Shown here one piece after another: positions 8,414-18,706 of a stretch of DNA of 64,000 nucleotides. Made by a program: the position numbers and the translations under genes. The stretch's first letter is position 1. Every line of letters begins with the position of its first letter. This DNA is from Streptomyces antnestii (lineage in GTDB: Bacteria > Actinomycetota > Actinomycetes > Streptomycetales > Streptomycetaceae), in assembly GCF_004005495.1 (NCBI RefSeq), contig NZ_RZYA01000005.1, positions 248,001 through 312,000 on the forward strand, given 5' to 3'. The notes below the pieces were generated by a model. The model worked only from the letters and a program-made list of their open reading frames with translations, was not told where the DNA came from and did not search any database.

Positions 8414-9790
8414 GTGGCAGACCGCACAGCCCCGCTCGGCGTCGAGGAGCTCACGTCCCTCGTCGAGAGCGGAGAGATCGACACTGTCGTCCTGGCCTTC
8501 CCCGATATGCAAGGGCGGCTCCAGGGCAAGCGGTTCGCCGCCCGCTTCTTCCTCGACGACGTCCTCGCCCACGGCACGGAGGGCTGCAACTACCTCCTCG
8601 CCGTCGACACCGAGATGAACACCGTCGACGGCTACCAGATGTCCTCCTGGGACCGCGGCTACGGCGACTTCGCCATGCACGCCGACCTCAGCACCCTGCG
8701 CCGCGTCCCCTGGAACGACGGCACCGCGATGCTCATCGCCGACCTCGCGTGGAACGACGGCTCGCCCGTCGTCGCCGCCCCCCGGCAGATCCTGCGCCGC
8801 CAGCTCGACCGGCTCGCCGAACTCGGCTACACCGCCCACGTCGGCACGGAACTCGAGTTCATCGTCTTCAAGGACACCTACGAGCAGGCCTGGGACGCGG
8901 GTTACAAGAACCTGACCCCGGCCAACCAGTACAACGTCGACTACTCGGTCCTCGGCACCGGCCGCATCGAGCCGCTGCTGCGCCGCATCCGCAACGACAT
9001 GGCCGCGGCTGGCCTCGTCGTCGAGTCCGCCAAGGGCGAGTGCAACCCCGGCCAGCACGAGATCGTGTTCCGCTACGACGAAGCCCTCGTCACCTGCGAC
9101 CAGCACGCCATCTACAAGACCGGCGCCAAGGAGATCGCGGCCCAGGAGGGCGTCTCGCTCACCTTCATGGCCAAGTTCAACGAGCGCGAGGGCAACTCCT
9201 GTCACATCCACCTCTCGCTCCAGTCCATCGACCAGCCCGGCACCAACGTCATGGCGGGCACCGCCGACGACCCCGGCGGCATGTCGCCGGTCATGCGGCA
9301 CTTCCTCGCCGGCCAGCTCGCCGCGCTGCGCGACTTCTCCCTGCTCTACGCGCCCAACATCAACTCGTACAAGCGGTTCCAGCCCGGCTCCTTCGCGCCG
9401 ACCGCCGCCGCGTGGGGCTACGACAACCGCACCTGCGCCCTGCGCGTCGTCGGCCACGGCCCCTCCCTGCGCTTCGAGAACCGGCTGCCCGGCGGCGACG
9501 TCAACCCGCACCTCGCGGTCGCCGGACTCGTGGCCGCCGGCCTGTACGGCATCGAGCAGAAGCTCGAACTGCCCGAGGAATGCACCGGGAACGCGTACAC
9601 GGGCGAGTACGCGCACGTCCCCACCACCCTGCGCGAAGCCGCCGAACTGTGGGAGACCAGCCCCATCGCCAAGGCCGCGTTCGGTGACGAGGTCGTCGCG
9701 CACTACCGCAACATGGCGCGGGTCGAACTGGACGCGTTCGACGCCGCCGTCACCGACTGGGAACTCCGCCGGTCCTTCGAAAGGCTCTAG
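8414..9790 (+). CDS. glnA4: Glutamine synthetase-like gamma-glutamylethanolamide synthetase (GlnA4 type)
   Basis: The protein has 458 residues with a GS N-terminal beta-grasp domain (about 10-110) and a catalytic domain. Visible GS motifs are GTELEFIVFK, NPGQHEIVFRYDEAL, the ATP-site region GNSCHIHLSL and the active-site loop NINSYKRFQPGSFAPTAAAW. I see no NLYDLP-type adenylylation loop, which sets it apart from GlnA. From memory, the S. coelicolor homologue GlnA4 uses glutamate, ATP and ethanolamine to make gamma-glutamylethanolamide. The neighbours (ethanolamine-type permease, GntR, aldehyde dehydrogenase, hydrolase) fit that job. The GTG start has AAGGAGG upstream. A 15-bp tandem repeat follows the stop. 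Confidence 0.85.
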   Translation: MADRTAPLGVEELTSLVESGEIDTVVLAFPDMQGRLQGKRFAARFFLDDVLAHGTEGCNYLLAVDTEMNTVDGYQMSSWDRGYGDFAMHADLSTLRRVPWNDGTAMLIADLAWNDGSPVVAAPRQILRRQLDRLAELGYTAHVGTELEFIVFKDTYEQAWDAGYKNLTPANQYNVDYSVLGTGRIEPLLRRIRNDMAAAGLVVESAKGECNPGQHEIVFRYDEALVTCDQHAIYKTGAKEIAAQEGVSLTFMAKFNEREGNSCHIHLSLQSIDQPGTNVMAGTADDPGGMSPVMRHFLAGQLAALRDFSLLYAPNINSYKRFQPGSFAPTAAAWGYDNRTCALRVVGHGPSLRFENRLPGGDVNPHLAVAGLVAAGLYGIEQKLELPEECTGNAYTGEYAHVPTTLREAAELWETSPIAKAAFGDEVVAHYRNMARVELDAFDAAVTDWELRRSFERL

Positions 9791-9863
9791 GACGAATGAC
9801 TTCAGGGCGAATGACTTCAGGGCGAACGGCTTCAAGGCGAATGGCTTCAAGGCGAAAGGCTTA
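9791..9863 (+). repeat. Five-copy 15-bp tandem repeat between glnA4 and the aldehyde dehydrogenase gene
   Basis: Units at 9791-9805, 9806-9820, 9821-9835, 9836-9850 and a 13-base last unit at 9851-9863 follow the pattern GGCGAAYGRCTTCAR. The array fills the gap between the two genes. The last unit supplies the AAAGG ribosome-binding site for the aldehyde dehydrogenase GTG at 9866. Confidence 0.9.
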
Positions 9864-9865
9864 GC

Positions 9866-11230
9866 GTGCACGACATCCTCAACCCGGCGACCGAAGAAGT
9901 CATCGCCACCATCCACGGGACCTCCCGCGACCAGGTCGACGCCGCCGTCCTACGGGCCCACCGGGCGCAGCGCACCTGGGCCGCCGCCGCCCCGGCCGAC
10001 CGGGCCCGGCTCCTGCGCCGCTTCGCCGCCGTCGTCGACGAGCACAACGAGGAACTCGCCCGCCTGGAGGTCCGCGAGGCGGGCCACACCCTCGGCAACG
10101 CCCGCTGGGAGGCCGGCAACGTCCGCGACCTGCTCGACTACACGGCTGGGGGAGTGGAACGCCTGACCGGCCGCCAGATCCCGGTCGCCGGCGGCCTCGA
10201 CATCACGATCCTCGAACCCCTCGGCGTCGTCGGCGTCATCGCGCCGTGGAACTTCCCCATGCCCATCGCGGCCTGGGGCACGGCCCCCGCGCTCGCCGCC
10301 GGGAACGCCGTCATCCTCAAGCCCGCCGAGACGACCCCGCTCACCGCGCTCCGCCTGGCCGAACTCGCCCTGGAGGCAGGCCTTCCCGAGTACCTCTTCC
10401 AGGTCCTTCCTGGCGCCGGGGACGTGACAGGAGCCGCCCTCGTCGAGCACCCCGGCATCGCCAAGATCGTGTTCACCGGCTCCACCCGCGTCGGCAAGCA
10501 GATCATGGCGAAGTGCGCCGACCAGGTGAAGCGGGTGACCCTCGAACTCGGCGGCAAGAGCCCGAACATCGTCTTCGCCGACGCCGACATCGAGGCGGCC
10601 GCCGCGGCCACCCCCATGTCGTTCCTGGACAACGCGGGCCAGGACTGCTGCGCCCGCACCCGCATCCTCGTCCAGCGGTCCGTGTACGACCGGTTCCTCG
10701 CCCTGCTCGCCCCCGCGATCGAGTCCGTCGTCGTCGGCGACCCCTCCGACGAGAAGACCCAGATGGGCCCCCTCATCTCCAAGTCCCAGCTGGAACGGGT
10801 CCGTTCGTACGTCGACGGGGGAGCGGAGGCCATCAGGGGCAGCGCCCCCGAGGGCGCCGGATTCTGGTTCCCGCCGACCGTGCTCACCGCCACGGCCCCC
10901 GACGCGCCCGCCGCCGCGGAGGAGGTCTTCGGACCGGTCGCCGTCGTGCTGCCCTTCGACGACGAGGCCGACGCCGTCCGCCTCGCCAACGCCACCGAGT
11001 ACGGCCTCTCCGGATCCCTGTGGACCCGTGATGTGGGCCGCGCCCTGCGCGTCGCCGGGGCGGTGCGCGCCGGGAACCTGTCGGTCAACTCCCACTCCAG
11101 CGTCCGCTACTCCACGCCGTTCGGGGGCTACAAGCAGTCCGGCGTCGGCCGCGAACTGGGCCCGGACGCCCTCACCGCCTTCACCGAAACCAAGAACGTC
11201 TTCATCAGCACGGAGGGTCCCGCACAGTGA
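9866..11230 (+). CDS. NAD(P)-dependent aldehyde dehydrogenase
   Basis: The protein has 454 residues. It carries the ALDH motifs APWNFPM, FTGSTRVGKQIM, ELGGKSPNIVF with the general-base glutamate (about Glu227), and the nucleophile Cys261 in GQDCC. In a glutamylated ethanolamine pathway it would oxidise gamma-glutamyl-acetaldehyde to gamma-glutamylglycine, the substrate for the PuuD-like hydrolase; this role is inferred from position. The start is GTG, with its ribosome-binding site formed by the last unit of the upstream tandem repeat. It overlaps the SDR gene by four bases (GTGA). Confidence 0.9.
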   Translation: MHDILNPATEEVIATIHGTSRDQVDAAVLRAHRAQRTWAAAAPADRARLLRRFAAVVDEHNEELARLEVREAGHTLGNARWEAGNVRDLLDYTAGGVERLTGRQIPVAGGLDITILEPLGVVGVIAPWNFPMPIAAWGTAPALAAGNAVILKPAETTPLTALRLAELALEAGLPEYLFQVLPGAGDVTGAALVEHPGIAKIVFTGSTRVGKQIMAKCADQVKRVTLELGGKSPNIVFADADIEAAAAATPMSFLDNAGQDCCARTRILVQRSVYDRFLALLAPAIESVVVGDPSDEKTQMGPLISKSQLERVRSYVDGGAEAIRGSAPEGAGFWFPPTVLTATAPDAPAAAEEVFGPVAVVLPFDDEADAVRLANATEYGLSGSLWTRDVGRALRVAGAVRAGNLSVNSHSSVRYSTPFGGYKQSGVGRELGPDALTAFTETKNVFISTEGPAQ

Positions 11231-12006
11231 CTGAGAACATCTGCCGCCGCCTCACCGGCCGTACCGCCGTCATCACCGGGGCCGGCAGCGGCATCGGACT
11301 CGCCACCGCCCGCCGCCTCGCCTCCGAGGGCGCGAACGTCGTGTGCGCCGACATCGACGAGACCGCCGGCAAGAAGGCCGCCGAGGAGGTCGGCGGCACC
11401 TTCGTCCAGGTCGACGTCACCGACGCCGAACAGGTCGAGGCCCTCTTCAAGACCGCGTTCGACACCTACGGCTCGGTCGACATCGCCTTCAACAACGCCG
11501 GGATCTCGCCCCCCGACGACGACTCCATCCTGGAGACGGGCCTGGAGGCCTGGAAGCGCGTCCAGGAGGTCAACCTCACCTCCGTCTACCTGTGCTGCAA
11601 GGCCGCCATCCCCTACATGCGCCGGCAGGGCAAGGGCTCCATCATCAACACCGCCTCGTTCGTGGCCCGGATGGGCGCGGCCACCTCCCAGATCTCGTAC
11701 ACCGCCTCCAAGGGCGGCGTCCTCGCCATGTCCCGCGAGCTCGGCGTGCAGTTCGCCCGCGAGGGGATCAGGGTCAACGCCCTGTGCCCGGGCCCGGTCA
11801 ACACCCCGCTCCTCCAGGAGCTGTTCGCCAAGGACCCGGAGCGCGCCGCGCGCCGCCTGGTGCACATCCCGGTCGGCCGCTTCGCGCAGGCAGAGGAGAT
11901 CGCCGCCGCCGTGGCCTTCCTCGCGAGCGACGACTCCTCGTTCGTGAACGCCACCGACTTCCTGGTCGACGGCGGCATCTCGGGCGCGTACGTCACGCCC
12001 ATGTAG
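11227..12006 (+). CDS. Short-chain dehydrogenase/reductase
   Basis: The protein has 259 residues with the classical SDR signature: TGAGSGIG cofactor loop near residue 17, NNAG, the catalytic Ser region TASFVARMG and the YTASK active-site motif. The GTG start overlaps the aldehyde dehydrogenase stop, so the two enzymes are co-translated. In the amine pathway it may oxidise the glutamylated alcohol to the aldehyde that feeds the dehydrogenase, the step missing if ethanolamine is glutamylated on its nitrogen. This is inference from gene order; the family assignment is firm. Confidence 0.9.
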   Translation: MTENICRRLTGRTAVITGAGSGIGLATARRLASEGANVVCADIDETAGKKAAEEVGGTFVQVDVTDAEQVEALFKTAFDTYGSVDIAFNNAGISPPDDDSILETGLEAWKRVQEVNLTSVYLCCKAAIPYMRRQGKGSIINTASFVARMGAATSQISYTASKGGVLAMSRELGVQFAREGIRVNALCPGPVNTPLLQELFAKDPERAARRLVHIPVGRFAQAEEIAAAVAFLASDDSSFVNATDFLVDGGISGAYVTPM

Positions 12007-12071
12007 TCCAGAACGGGCAGTCCGGCCCGGGTGGTTCACCCCCGGGTAGTTCACCCCCCAGCAACCCACCC

Positions 12072-12103
12072 GACAGCCGGGCGTCGCACGACGCCCGGCT
12101 GTC
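12072..12103 (+). terminator. Hairpin terminator after the glnA4-ALDH-SDR operon
   Basis: Arms GACAGCCGGGCGTCG and its exact complement meet across a two-base centre at 12072-12103. It marks the end of the amine-catabolic operon and lies just before the first HAD phosphatase gene. Confidence 0.75.
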
Positions 12104-12126
12104 CTGCGTAGACAGGGATGGTGTTC

Positions 12127-13419
<1,293 letters not shown>

Positions 13420-13454
13420 ACTCCCCCTGAACGGTGGATGTACGGTGCATGCCA

Positions 13455-13481
13455 GCCGGGTCGGTCGCCGACCGGCCCGGC
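13455..13481 (+). terminator. Hairpin between the two HAD phosphatase genes
   Basis: GCCGGG and CGGTC pair with GACCG and CCCGGC around a three-base loop, with one G-U pair, giving a 12-bp stem. It may end or attenuate transcription of copy 1 before copy 2, whose TTG start is 33 bases downstream. Confidence 0.5.
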
Positions 13482-13513
13482 CCACCCGCACCCGCCAGCC
13501 AGCGGAGGTTCAC

Positions 13514-14809
13514 TTGCGTACCCGCCGAACAAGCAGAACGCTCGCCGCCCTCCTCGCCACGGGCGCCGCCGCGGCCCTGGCCTGTGTGCCGGCCGCCGCG
13601 GCGCCCGCCGGCGCCCCGTCCGCGCACGACCGCTGCCCCCAGCTGTCGAAGAAGCCGACCTGGCACGGCGACAACCGCGACCGGCTCCAGCGCGTGATCG
13701 ACGAGCGCGGCACTTGCTCGGGACACGGCGGGCACCACGGCCCGCGCCCCGTCGCCGCGTTCGACTGGGACAACACCGTCTCCAAGAACGACGTCACCGA
13801 CGCGACCGTCGCCTGGTCGCTCAGACACGACAAGATCCTCCGGCCCGCGAGCTGGCGGCAGACCAGCAAGTGGCTGACCGACGACGCCGGCAAGGCCCTC
13901 ACCGCCGCCTGCGGCACGGCCGTCCCCGTCGGCGCCCCCCTGCCGACGTCCACGGACACCGACTGCACCGACGAGATCTTCAACATCCGTGAATCCGGCA
14001 GGACCATGAGCGGCGCCGCCGCCTTCGCCGGCGAGTGGAACCACCGCCGCACCGTCCCCCAGTACGCCTGGGTGCCCCAGCTCTTCGCCGGACACACCGT
14101 GCCCGAACTGGAGTCGTACGCGGCCGCCGCCCGCGAGGAGGCCCTCGCCGCCCCCGTCGGCTCCACCCAGACCCTCGGCACCCACACCATCCCCGGCTAC
14201 GTCCGCTACTACGAGCAGCAGCGCGACCTCATCCGCACGCTCCAGAAGGCCGGGTTCGACGTCTACATCGTGTCGGCGGGGTCCGAGCCCGTCACCGAGG
14301 TGTGGTCGAAGGGAGTGGGGATCGACCGTGAGCACACCATCGCCATCAGGTCGGTCCTGGACTCCCGCGGCCGCATCACCACGTACAACGAGGGCTGCGG
14401 CGGCACCGGCCGCACCCAGGGCGAAGCCATCCCGTACATCGACGGCAAACGCTGCTGGGTCAACCAGGACATCTTCCACGTCAAGGGCAAGGCGGCCTGG
14501 GAGAAGCAGAGTTGGGGCAAGCGCATCGCGCTCGGCGGCGGGGACGCCGACACCGACGTCACCTTCGTCGGCGACGCCACCGGCGCGCACCTCGTGCTCA
14601 ACCGCAACAAGAACGAGCTGATGTGCCGCGCCTACGACAACGCCGACGGCCGCTGGGTCGCCAACCCCATGTTCATCGATCCGCTGCCGCAGAAGCAGGG
14701 CCTCTACCCCTGCTCCACGGCCGCGTACAACAAGCCCGAGGGCGGCTTCGGACCCCTCACGCGCGACGACGGCTCCGTCGTGCCCGACCAGCGGGACTCG
14801 GTGTACTGA
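13514..14809 (+). CDS. Secreted HAD-superfamily phosphatase, copy 2
   Basis: The protein has 431 residues. Signal peptide about residues 1-31; motif I AAFDWDNTV (Asp84, Asp86, as in copy 1), motif II YIVSAGSEP, motif IV GGDADTDVTF. It is a tandem paralogue of the preceding gene, sharing long blocks such as LVLNRNKNELMCRAYDNADG. The TTG at 13514 has a GGAGG site five bases upstream and gives a clean signal peptide; an ATG at 13445 would add a charged leader and lacks a site. Role as in copy 1: export of a phosphomonoesterase, possibly for phosphorylated choline or ethanolamine. Confidence 0.85.
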   Translation: MRTRRTSRTLAALLATGAAAALACVPAAAAPAGAPSAHDRCPQLSKKPTWHGDNRDRLQRVIDERGTCSGHGGHHGPRPVAAFDWDNTVSKNDVTDATVAWSLRHDKILRPASWRQTSKWLTDDAGKALTAACGTAVPVGAPLPTSTDTDCTDEIFNIRESGRTMSGAAAFAGEWNHRRTVPQYAWVPQLFAGHTVPELESYAAAAREEALAAPVGSTQTLGTHTIPGYVRYYEQQRDLIRTLQKAGFDVYIVSAGSEPVTEVWSKGVGIDREHTIAIRSVLDSRGRITTYNEGCGGTGRTQGEAIPYIDGKRCWVNQDIFHVKGKAAWEKQSWGKRIALGGGDADTDVTFVGDATGAHLVLNRNKNELMCRAYDNADGRWVANPMFIDPLPQKQGLYPCSTAAYNKPEGGFGPLTRDDGSVVPDQRDSVY

Positions 14810-14837
14810 CCTTCCTCGCGCCACCTAGAGTGCCGGG

Positions 14838-15794
14838 ATGAGCATGACGCCCCCGCCCGGCTGGTACCCGGACCCCACGGCCCCGCCCGCCGAACGCTGG
14901 TGGGACGGGGCCGCGTGGACCGAACACCGGCGGCAGCCGCAGAGTGCCGCGGCACCCGCTCAGCAGGGTTTCGGGCCGCCCGCGCAGCCCCCGGGCGGGC
15001 CCGGCGGCGGTGGTGGCGGGAGCCGCGCCAGGGTCATCGCCATGGCGGCCGCCGGAATCGTGCTCGTCGCCTCGATCGCCACCGGCGTCGTCGTACTCGG
15101 CAAGGGCGACGACAAGCCCGAGGCGCGCACCGGCCCCACCACCGCGGCTCCCACCACCGCGGCCCCTTCGACCGCGGCCCCTTCGACCGCGGAGCCGAGC
15201 CCCACGCCCACGGAGGACGCGTCCACCGTCGTCGACCAGCTCAACGGCATCACGCTCCCCGTCCTCGACGGCTGGCAGAAGGCCGAGAACGTCGTCGACG
15301 ACGACATGCTGATCACCACCCCGCGCACCTACGACTGCCCCGGCGACTCGGGCCTGTGCCGGCACGGCACCGTCGTCTCCCGCACCGTCACCGGAACCGA
15401 CGAGACCTCGCCCGAAGCCGTCGCCAAGAAGGACATCAAGGACGCCGCCGACGCCTCCTACGACAAGAACGGCATCAACCAGCAGCCCTTCGGCGGCATC
15501 GAGTCGCACCAGCAGGTCGCCGCCCGCCAGACCGCCGTCGCCGGGCGCGCCGGCTACCTCGTCCGCTGGAAGGTCAGGACCGCGAAGGGACCCGGCGGCT
15601 ACGTCGAGTCCGTCGTCTTCCCCTCCAGCGTCGGCTCCGAGTCCCTGGTCGCCGTCCGCATCACCGTCGACGCGGGCCCGGACGCGCCGCCGCTCTCCGA
15701 CATCGACCGCATCGTCAAGGGCATCGAGGCGGTCGGCGACAGCGGGTCGGACGGCGGCGTGGGCAGCAGCATCGGCCCCACCGTCACGCCTTAG
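14838..15794 (+). CDS. DUF2510 membrane-anchored protein
   Basis: The protein has 318 residues. An N-terminal DUF2510 motif (PPPGWYPDP then RWWDGAAWTEH, residues 3-30) is followed by a Gly-rich linker, one membrane segment at about residues 67-90, and a Thr/Ala/Pro-rich spacer. A globular extracytoplasmic domain with no family name I recognise ends the protein. DUF2510 is a cytoplasmic W-rich motif common in actinobacterial membrane proteins. The function is unknown. The ribosome-binding site is weak. Confidence 0.75.
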   Translation: MSMTPPPGWYPDPTAPPAERWWDGAAWTEHRRQPQSAAAPAQQGFGPPAQPPGGPGGGGGGSRARVIAMAAAGIVLVASIATGVVVLGKGDDKPEARTGPTTAAPTTAAPSTAAPSTAEPSPTPTEDASTVVDQLNGITLPVLDGWQKAENVVDDDMLITTPRTYDCPGDSGLCRHGTVVSRTVTGTDETSPEAVAKKDIKDAADASYDKNGINQQPFGGIESHQQVAARQTAVAGRAGYLVRWKVRTAKGPGGYVESVVFPSSVGSESLVAVRITVDAGPDAPPLSDIDRIVKGIEAVGDSGSDGGVGSSIGPTVTP

Positions 15795-15809
15795 CGTCTT
15801 TCAGGGTTC

Positions 15810-17012
15810 TCAGAGGAACGTGTAGCCCTCGCCCCGGTACGTCGGCACGGTCGCCGTCACCGTGTCCCCCTCCACCAGGCGCAGCACGTCGAACCGCTCG
15901 CACAGCTCCCCGGCCTTCGCGTGCCGGAACCACACCTTGTCGCCGATCAGCAGGTCGTCGGCGGGCGCCCCGAGCAGCGGCGTCTGCACCTCGCCCGGCC
16001 CCTCCTGCGGGTCGTAACGCAGCCCCTCCGGCAGATACGGCACCGGCAGCCGGTCCGCCCCCGCCGCGCCCGACGCCGGATACCCGCCGCCCAGCACGGT
16101 CACGACCCCGACGCCGGGGCGGCGCACCACGGGCTGCGCGAACAGGGCGGCGGGCCGGCCCGTGAACGACGTGTAGTTGTCGAACAGGCGCGGCACATAG
16201 AGCCCCGAGCCAGCCGCGATCTCGGTCACCGCACGCTCGGCCGCGGTGTGCTGCACACTGCCCGTGCCGCCGCCGTTCACGAACTCCAGGTCCGGCGCCA
16301 CCGTCCGTACCGCGCGCACCACTTCGGCCCGCCGCACGGCCAGCTCCTTACGGGCCGCGGCCTGCATCAGACGGATCGCCCGCGACCGCACGGGCCGCCC
16401 TGCGATCGCGTCACCGACCCCCGCGACATGCCCCTCGTACGCCATCACACCCACGAGCCGGAACCCGGGCCGCCGGGCCACCGCGCGTGCCATGTCGGCG
16501 ACTTGGGCGGGCGAGCGGAGCGGGGAGCGGCGGGCGCCGACGCGCACGCGGCCACCGAGCACCTGCCACGACGTGTCCAGCTCCAGACAGACCCGGATCT
16601 CCTCGCCCCCGCCGTCCCGCGCGTCGTCGACAAGCCGCAGCTGCGCCGGGTCGTCCACCATCACCGTGACGGCGGCGGCGAGCTTCGGGTCGTGCGCGAG
16701 CTCCGCGAAACCGGCGCGGTCCGCCGACGGATAGGCCAGCAGCACGTCCTCGAACCCGGAGCGGGCCAGCCACAGCGACTCGGCGAGCGTGAACGACATG
16801 ATCCCGGCGAAGCCCTCGCGGGCCAGGACCCGTTCGAGCAGCGCCCGGCAGCGCACCGACTTGCTCGCGACCCGGATCGGTTTTCCGGCCGCCCGCCTCA
16901 CCAGGTCGTCCGCATTGGCGTCGAAGGCGTCCAGATCGACGATCGCGACCGGGGCGTCGAGGTGAGCGGTGGCCCGGTCGTAGCGGGCCCTGTCGGCTGC
17001 ACGGGGTGTCAT
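15810..17012 (-). CDS. PLP-dependent amino acid deaminase/aldolase (alanine racemase N-terminal fold)
   Basis: The protein has 400 residues. The PLP lysine is in RVASKSVRC near residue 50, at the end of the first barrel strand, as in D-threonine aldolases and D-serine deaminases. The later block VMAYEGHVAGVGD is shared with the amino acid deaminase/aldolase family. It probably cleaves or deaminates a beta-hydroxy D-amino acid in the cytosol; the substrate is not readable. It converges with the DUF2510 gene and is divergent from the proline-rich membrane protein. Start ATG at 17012 has only a weak site. Confidence 0.8.
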   Translation of the reverse strand: MTPRAADRARYDRATAHLDAPVAIVDLDAFDANADDLVRRAAGKPIRVASKSVRCRALLERVLAREGFAGIMSFTLAESLWLARSGFEDVLLAYPSADRAGFAELAHDPKLAAAVTVMVDDPAQLRLVDDARDGGGEEIRVCLELDTSWQVLGGRVRVGARRSPLRSPAQVADMARAVARRPGFRLVGVMAYEGHVAGVGDAIAGRPVRSRAIRLMQAAARKELAVRRAEVVRAVRTVAPDLEFVNGGGTGSVQHTAAERAVTEIAAGSGLYVPRLFDNYTSFTGRPAALFAQPVVRRPGVGVVTVLGGGYPASGAAGADRLPVPYLPEGLRYDPQEGPGEVQTPLLGAPADDLLIGDKVWFRHAKAGELCERFDVLRLVEGDTVTATVPTYRGEGYTFL

Positions 17013-17161
17013 GGCCGAAGCCTGCCAGACACGATTACCGCGGGGTAGGGGGAGGATCCGGGCAGATCGTCCTGACCTGCGGCACGGGTTCCCTGCGGGG
17101 CCGCGTCAGCCCGTAGAGTGACGCGGACGCAGGACGAGCAGGGGACGGGGAACGGGGAGGC

Positions 17162-18706
17162 ATGACCACGCAAGCGCGCCGCGCGCCGATCCCACCGCGC
17201 CCCTCCCAGCCCCCCACGCACCGGGCGGACTTGCCCGCCATGCAGCCCGTGCCGTCCGGGTCGCCCGCGTCGCCTACGCCGTCTGCGCCGTCTGCGTTGA
17301 ACGGGCCGTCCGCGCAGCCCACGCCATCTGTGCCGTCCGCGCCGAGCGGGCCGTCCGTGCAGCCCATGCCTTCCGCGCCGTCCACGCAGCCCATGCCTTC
17401 CGCGTCGCCCACGCCGTCCTCGTCGAACGGGCCGATACCTCCGCGCCCCGCGCACACCCCGGCCCCCGGCCGGACGCCCCCGCCGCCCCCGGCCTCGGCC
17501 CGCTTCCCGGACGCCCCGCCGCCCACGGCCACGACGCCCGGCGCCCAGCCGCCGGCCTCGCTCCCCGGCCCCCTGCCGCCCGAGCGCCCCACGGAGACCA
17601 CGACCCGGCTGCGGCCCATCAGGGACACGGCGGACGACGGTACCGGCGAAGCCACCCCGGGACGCCCGGCGGCGACACCCGCCACCGCCGACCCGAACCG
17701 CTCCACCCCGCCTGCCGCTCCCGGCCACCCGGCCATCTCCTCACCGGCGTCCACCCCTGACCCCGGCCCCCGCCTCCCGTCCGCCCGCACCCCCGGCGCG
17801 GACAGCCCGGCCCTGCCCCCCGCCGGACCCCGTCGTCCCGTCGGCGCCGTCGATCTCACCCCGGGGCCCGGCGCCGGCAGGCCCTTCGTCGTCTTCGCGC
17901 GGCCCGCCTCGTACGACGACAGCACCACCCGGCTGCGTCCCGTCGGTACCCGGACACGGCCCCGCGTCGCGGCCGCCGCCGCATGCGCCGTGCTCGGCCT
18001 CGGCCTCATCGGCGGTGCGGCGACCGGGAGTTGGCTGACCGGGGACAGCGGCGGCAGCATCGGCTCGCCGAGCACGTACGCCACCGCCGGAACCCTCTGG
18101 CACAGCATCCCCGTCGACCGGCTCTTCCCGCCCGTCATCAAGGGCGACGGCGCGGGCCCCGGCGGCGCCGACCGCACCTGGACCCGTATCGCCGTCGCCC
18201 CGGACAGCACCTGCGAGAACGCCTTCGACCCGCTCCTGCGGAAGGCGCTCAGGCCGGCCGGCTGCCTGCGGCTCCTGCGCGCCACCTACACCGACGCCAC
18301 CCGCAGCCACCTCACCACCGTCGGCCTGCTGTTCACCAAGGCGGACGCCGACGCCATGCTGGCGCTGCACAGCCGGTTCGCCGAGGACGGCCTCGACCGC
18401 AGGACCGACCTCATGCCCCGCGCGTACGGGGCCGAGGGTACCCTCGCCGCCGGTTTCGGCGACGCCCAGCGGGCCTCCTGGTCCGTCTCCGTCCTCACCG
18501 ACGCCCCGGTCGTCGTCTACGCGGTCTCCGGCTTCGCCGACGGCCGCACCGTCACCGACCCGCAGCCCGCCGCCAAGGCCATGGAGTCCACCGGCGTCAC
18601 CGCCGCCGCACAGGCCGGCCTCGGCTTCGAGGCGCAAGGCGTCGCGGACCGCGTCGAACGCCGCCTGCGCGCCACCGTCGCCAGGGCCACCGAGGAACCG
18701 TCATGA
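17162..18706 (+). CDS. Proline-rich membrane protein with extracytoplasmic domain, partner of the mycosin-like protease
   Basis: The protein has 514 residues. Residues 1-265 are cytoplasmic and low-complexity (Pro, Ser, Thr, Ala), with a repeated TTRLRP motif at 147-152 and 255-260. One membrane helix lies at about 268-290, and an exported domain of about 220 residues follows. No named family was recognised for the exported domain. It overlaps the mycosin-like protease gene by four bases (ATGA), so the two products probably act together at the membrane. The repeated Thr-Thr motif looks like a kinase or FHA-binding site, which is conjecture. A GGGGAGG site precedes the ATG. Confidence 0.75.
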   Translation: MTTQARRAPIPPRPSQPPTHRADLPAMQPVPSGSPASPTPSAPSALNGPSAQPTPSVPSAPSGPSVQPMPSAPSTQPMPSASPTPSSSNGPIPPRPAHTPAPGRTPPPPPASARFPDAPPPTATTPGAQPPASLPGPLPPERPTETTTRLRPIRDTADDGTGEATPGRPAATPATADPNRSTPPAAPGHPAISSPASTPDPGPRLPSARTPGADSPALPPAGPRRPVGAVDLTPGPGAGRPFVVFARPASYDDSTTRLRPVGTRTRPRVAAAAACAVLGLGLIGGAATGSWLTGDSGGSIGSPSTYATAGTLWHSIPVDRLFPPVIKGDGAGPGGADRTWTRIAVAPDSTCENAFDPLLRKALRPAGCLRLLRATYTDATRSHLTTVGLLFTKADADAMLALHSRFAEDGLDRRTDLMPRAYGAEGTLAAGFGDAQRASWSVSVLTDAPVVVYAVSGFADGRTVTDPQPAAKAMESTGVTAAAQAGLGFEAQGVADRVERRLRATVARATEEPS

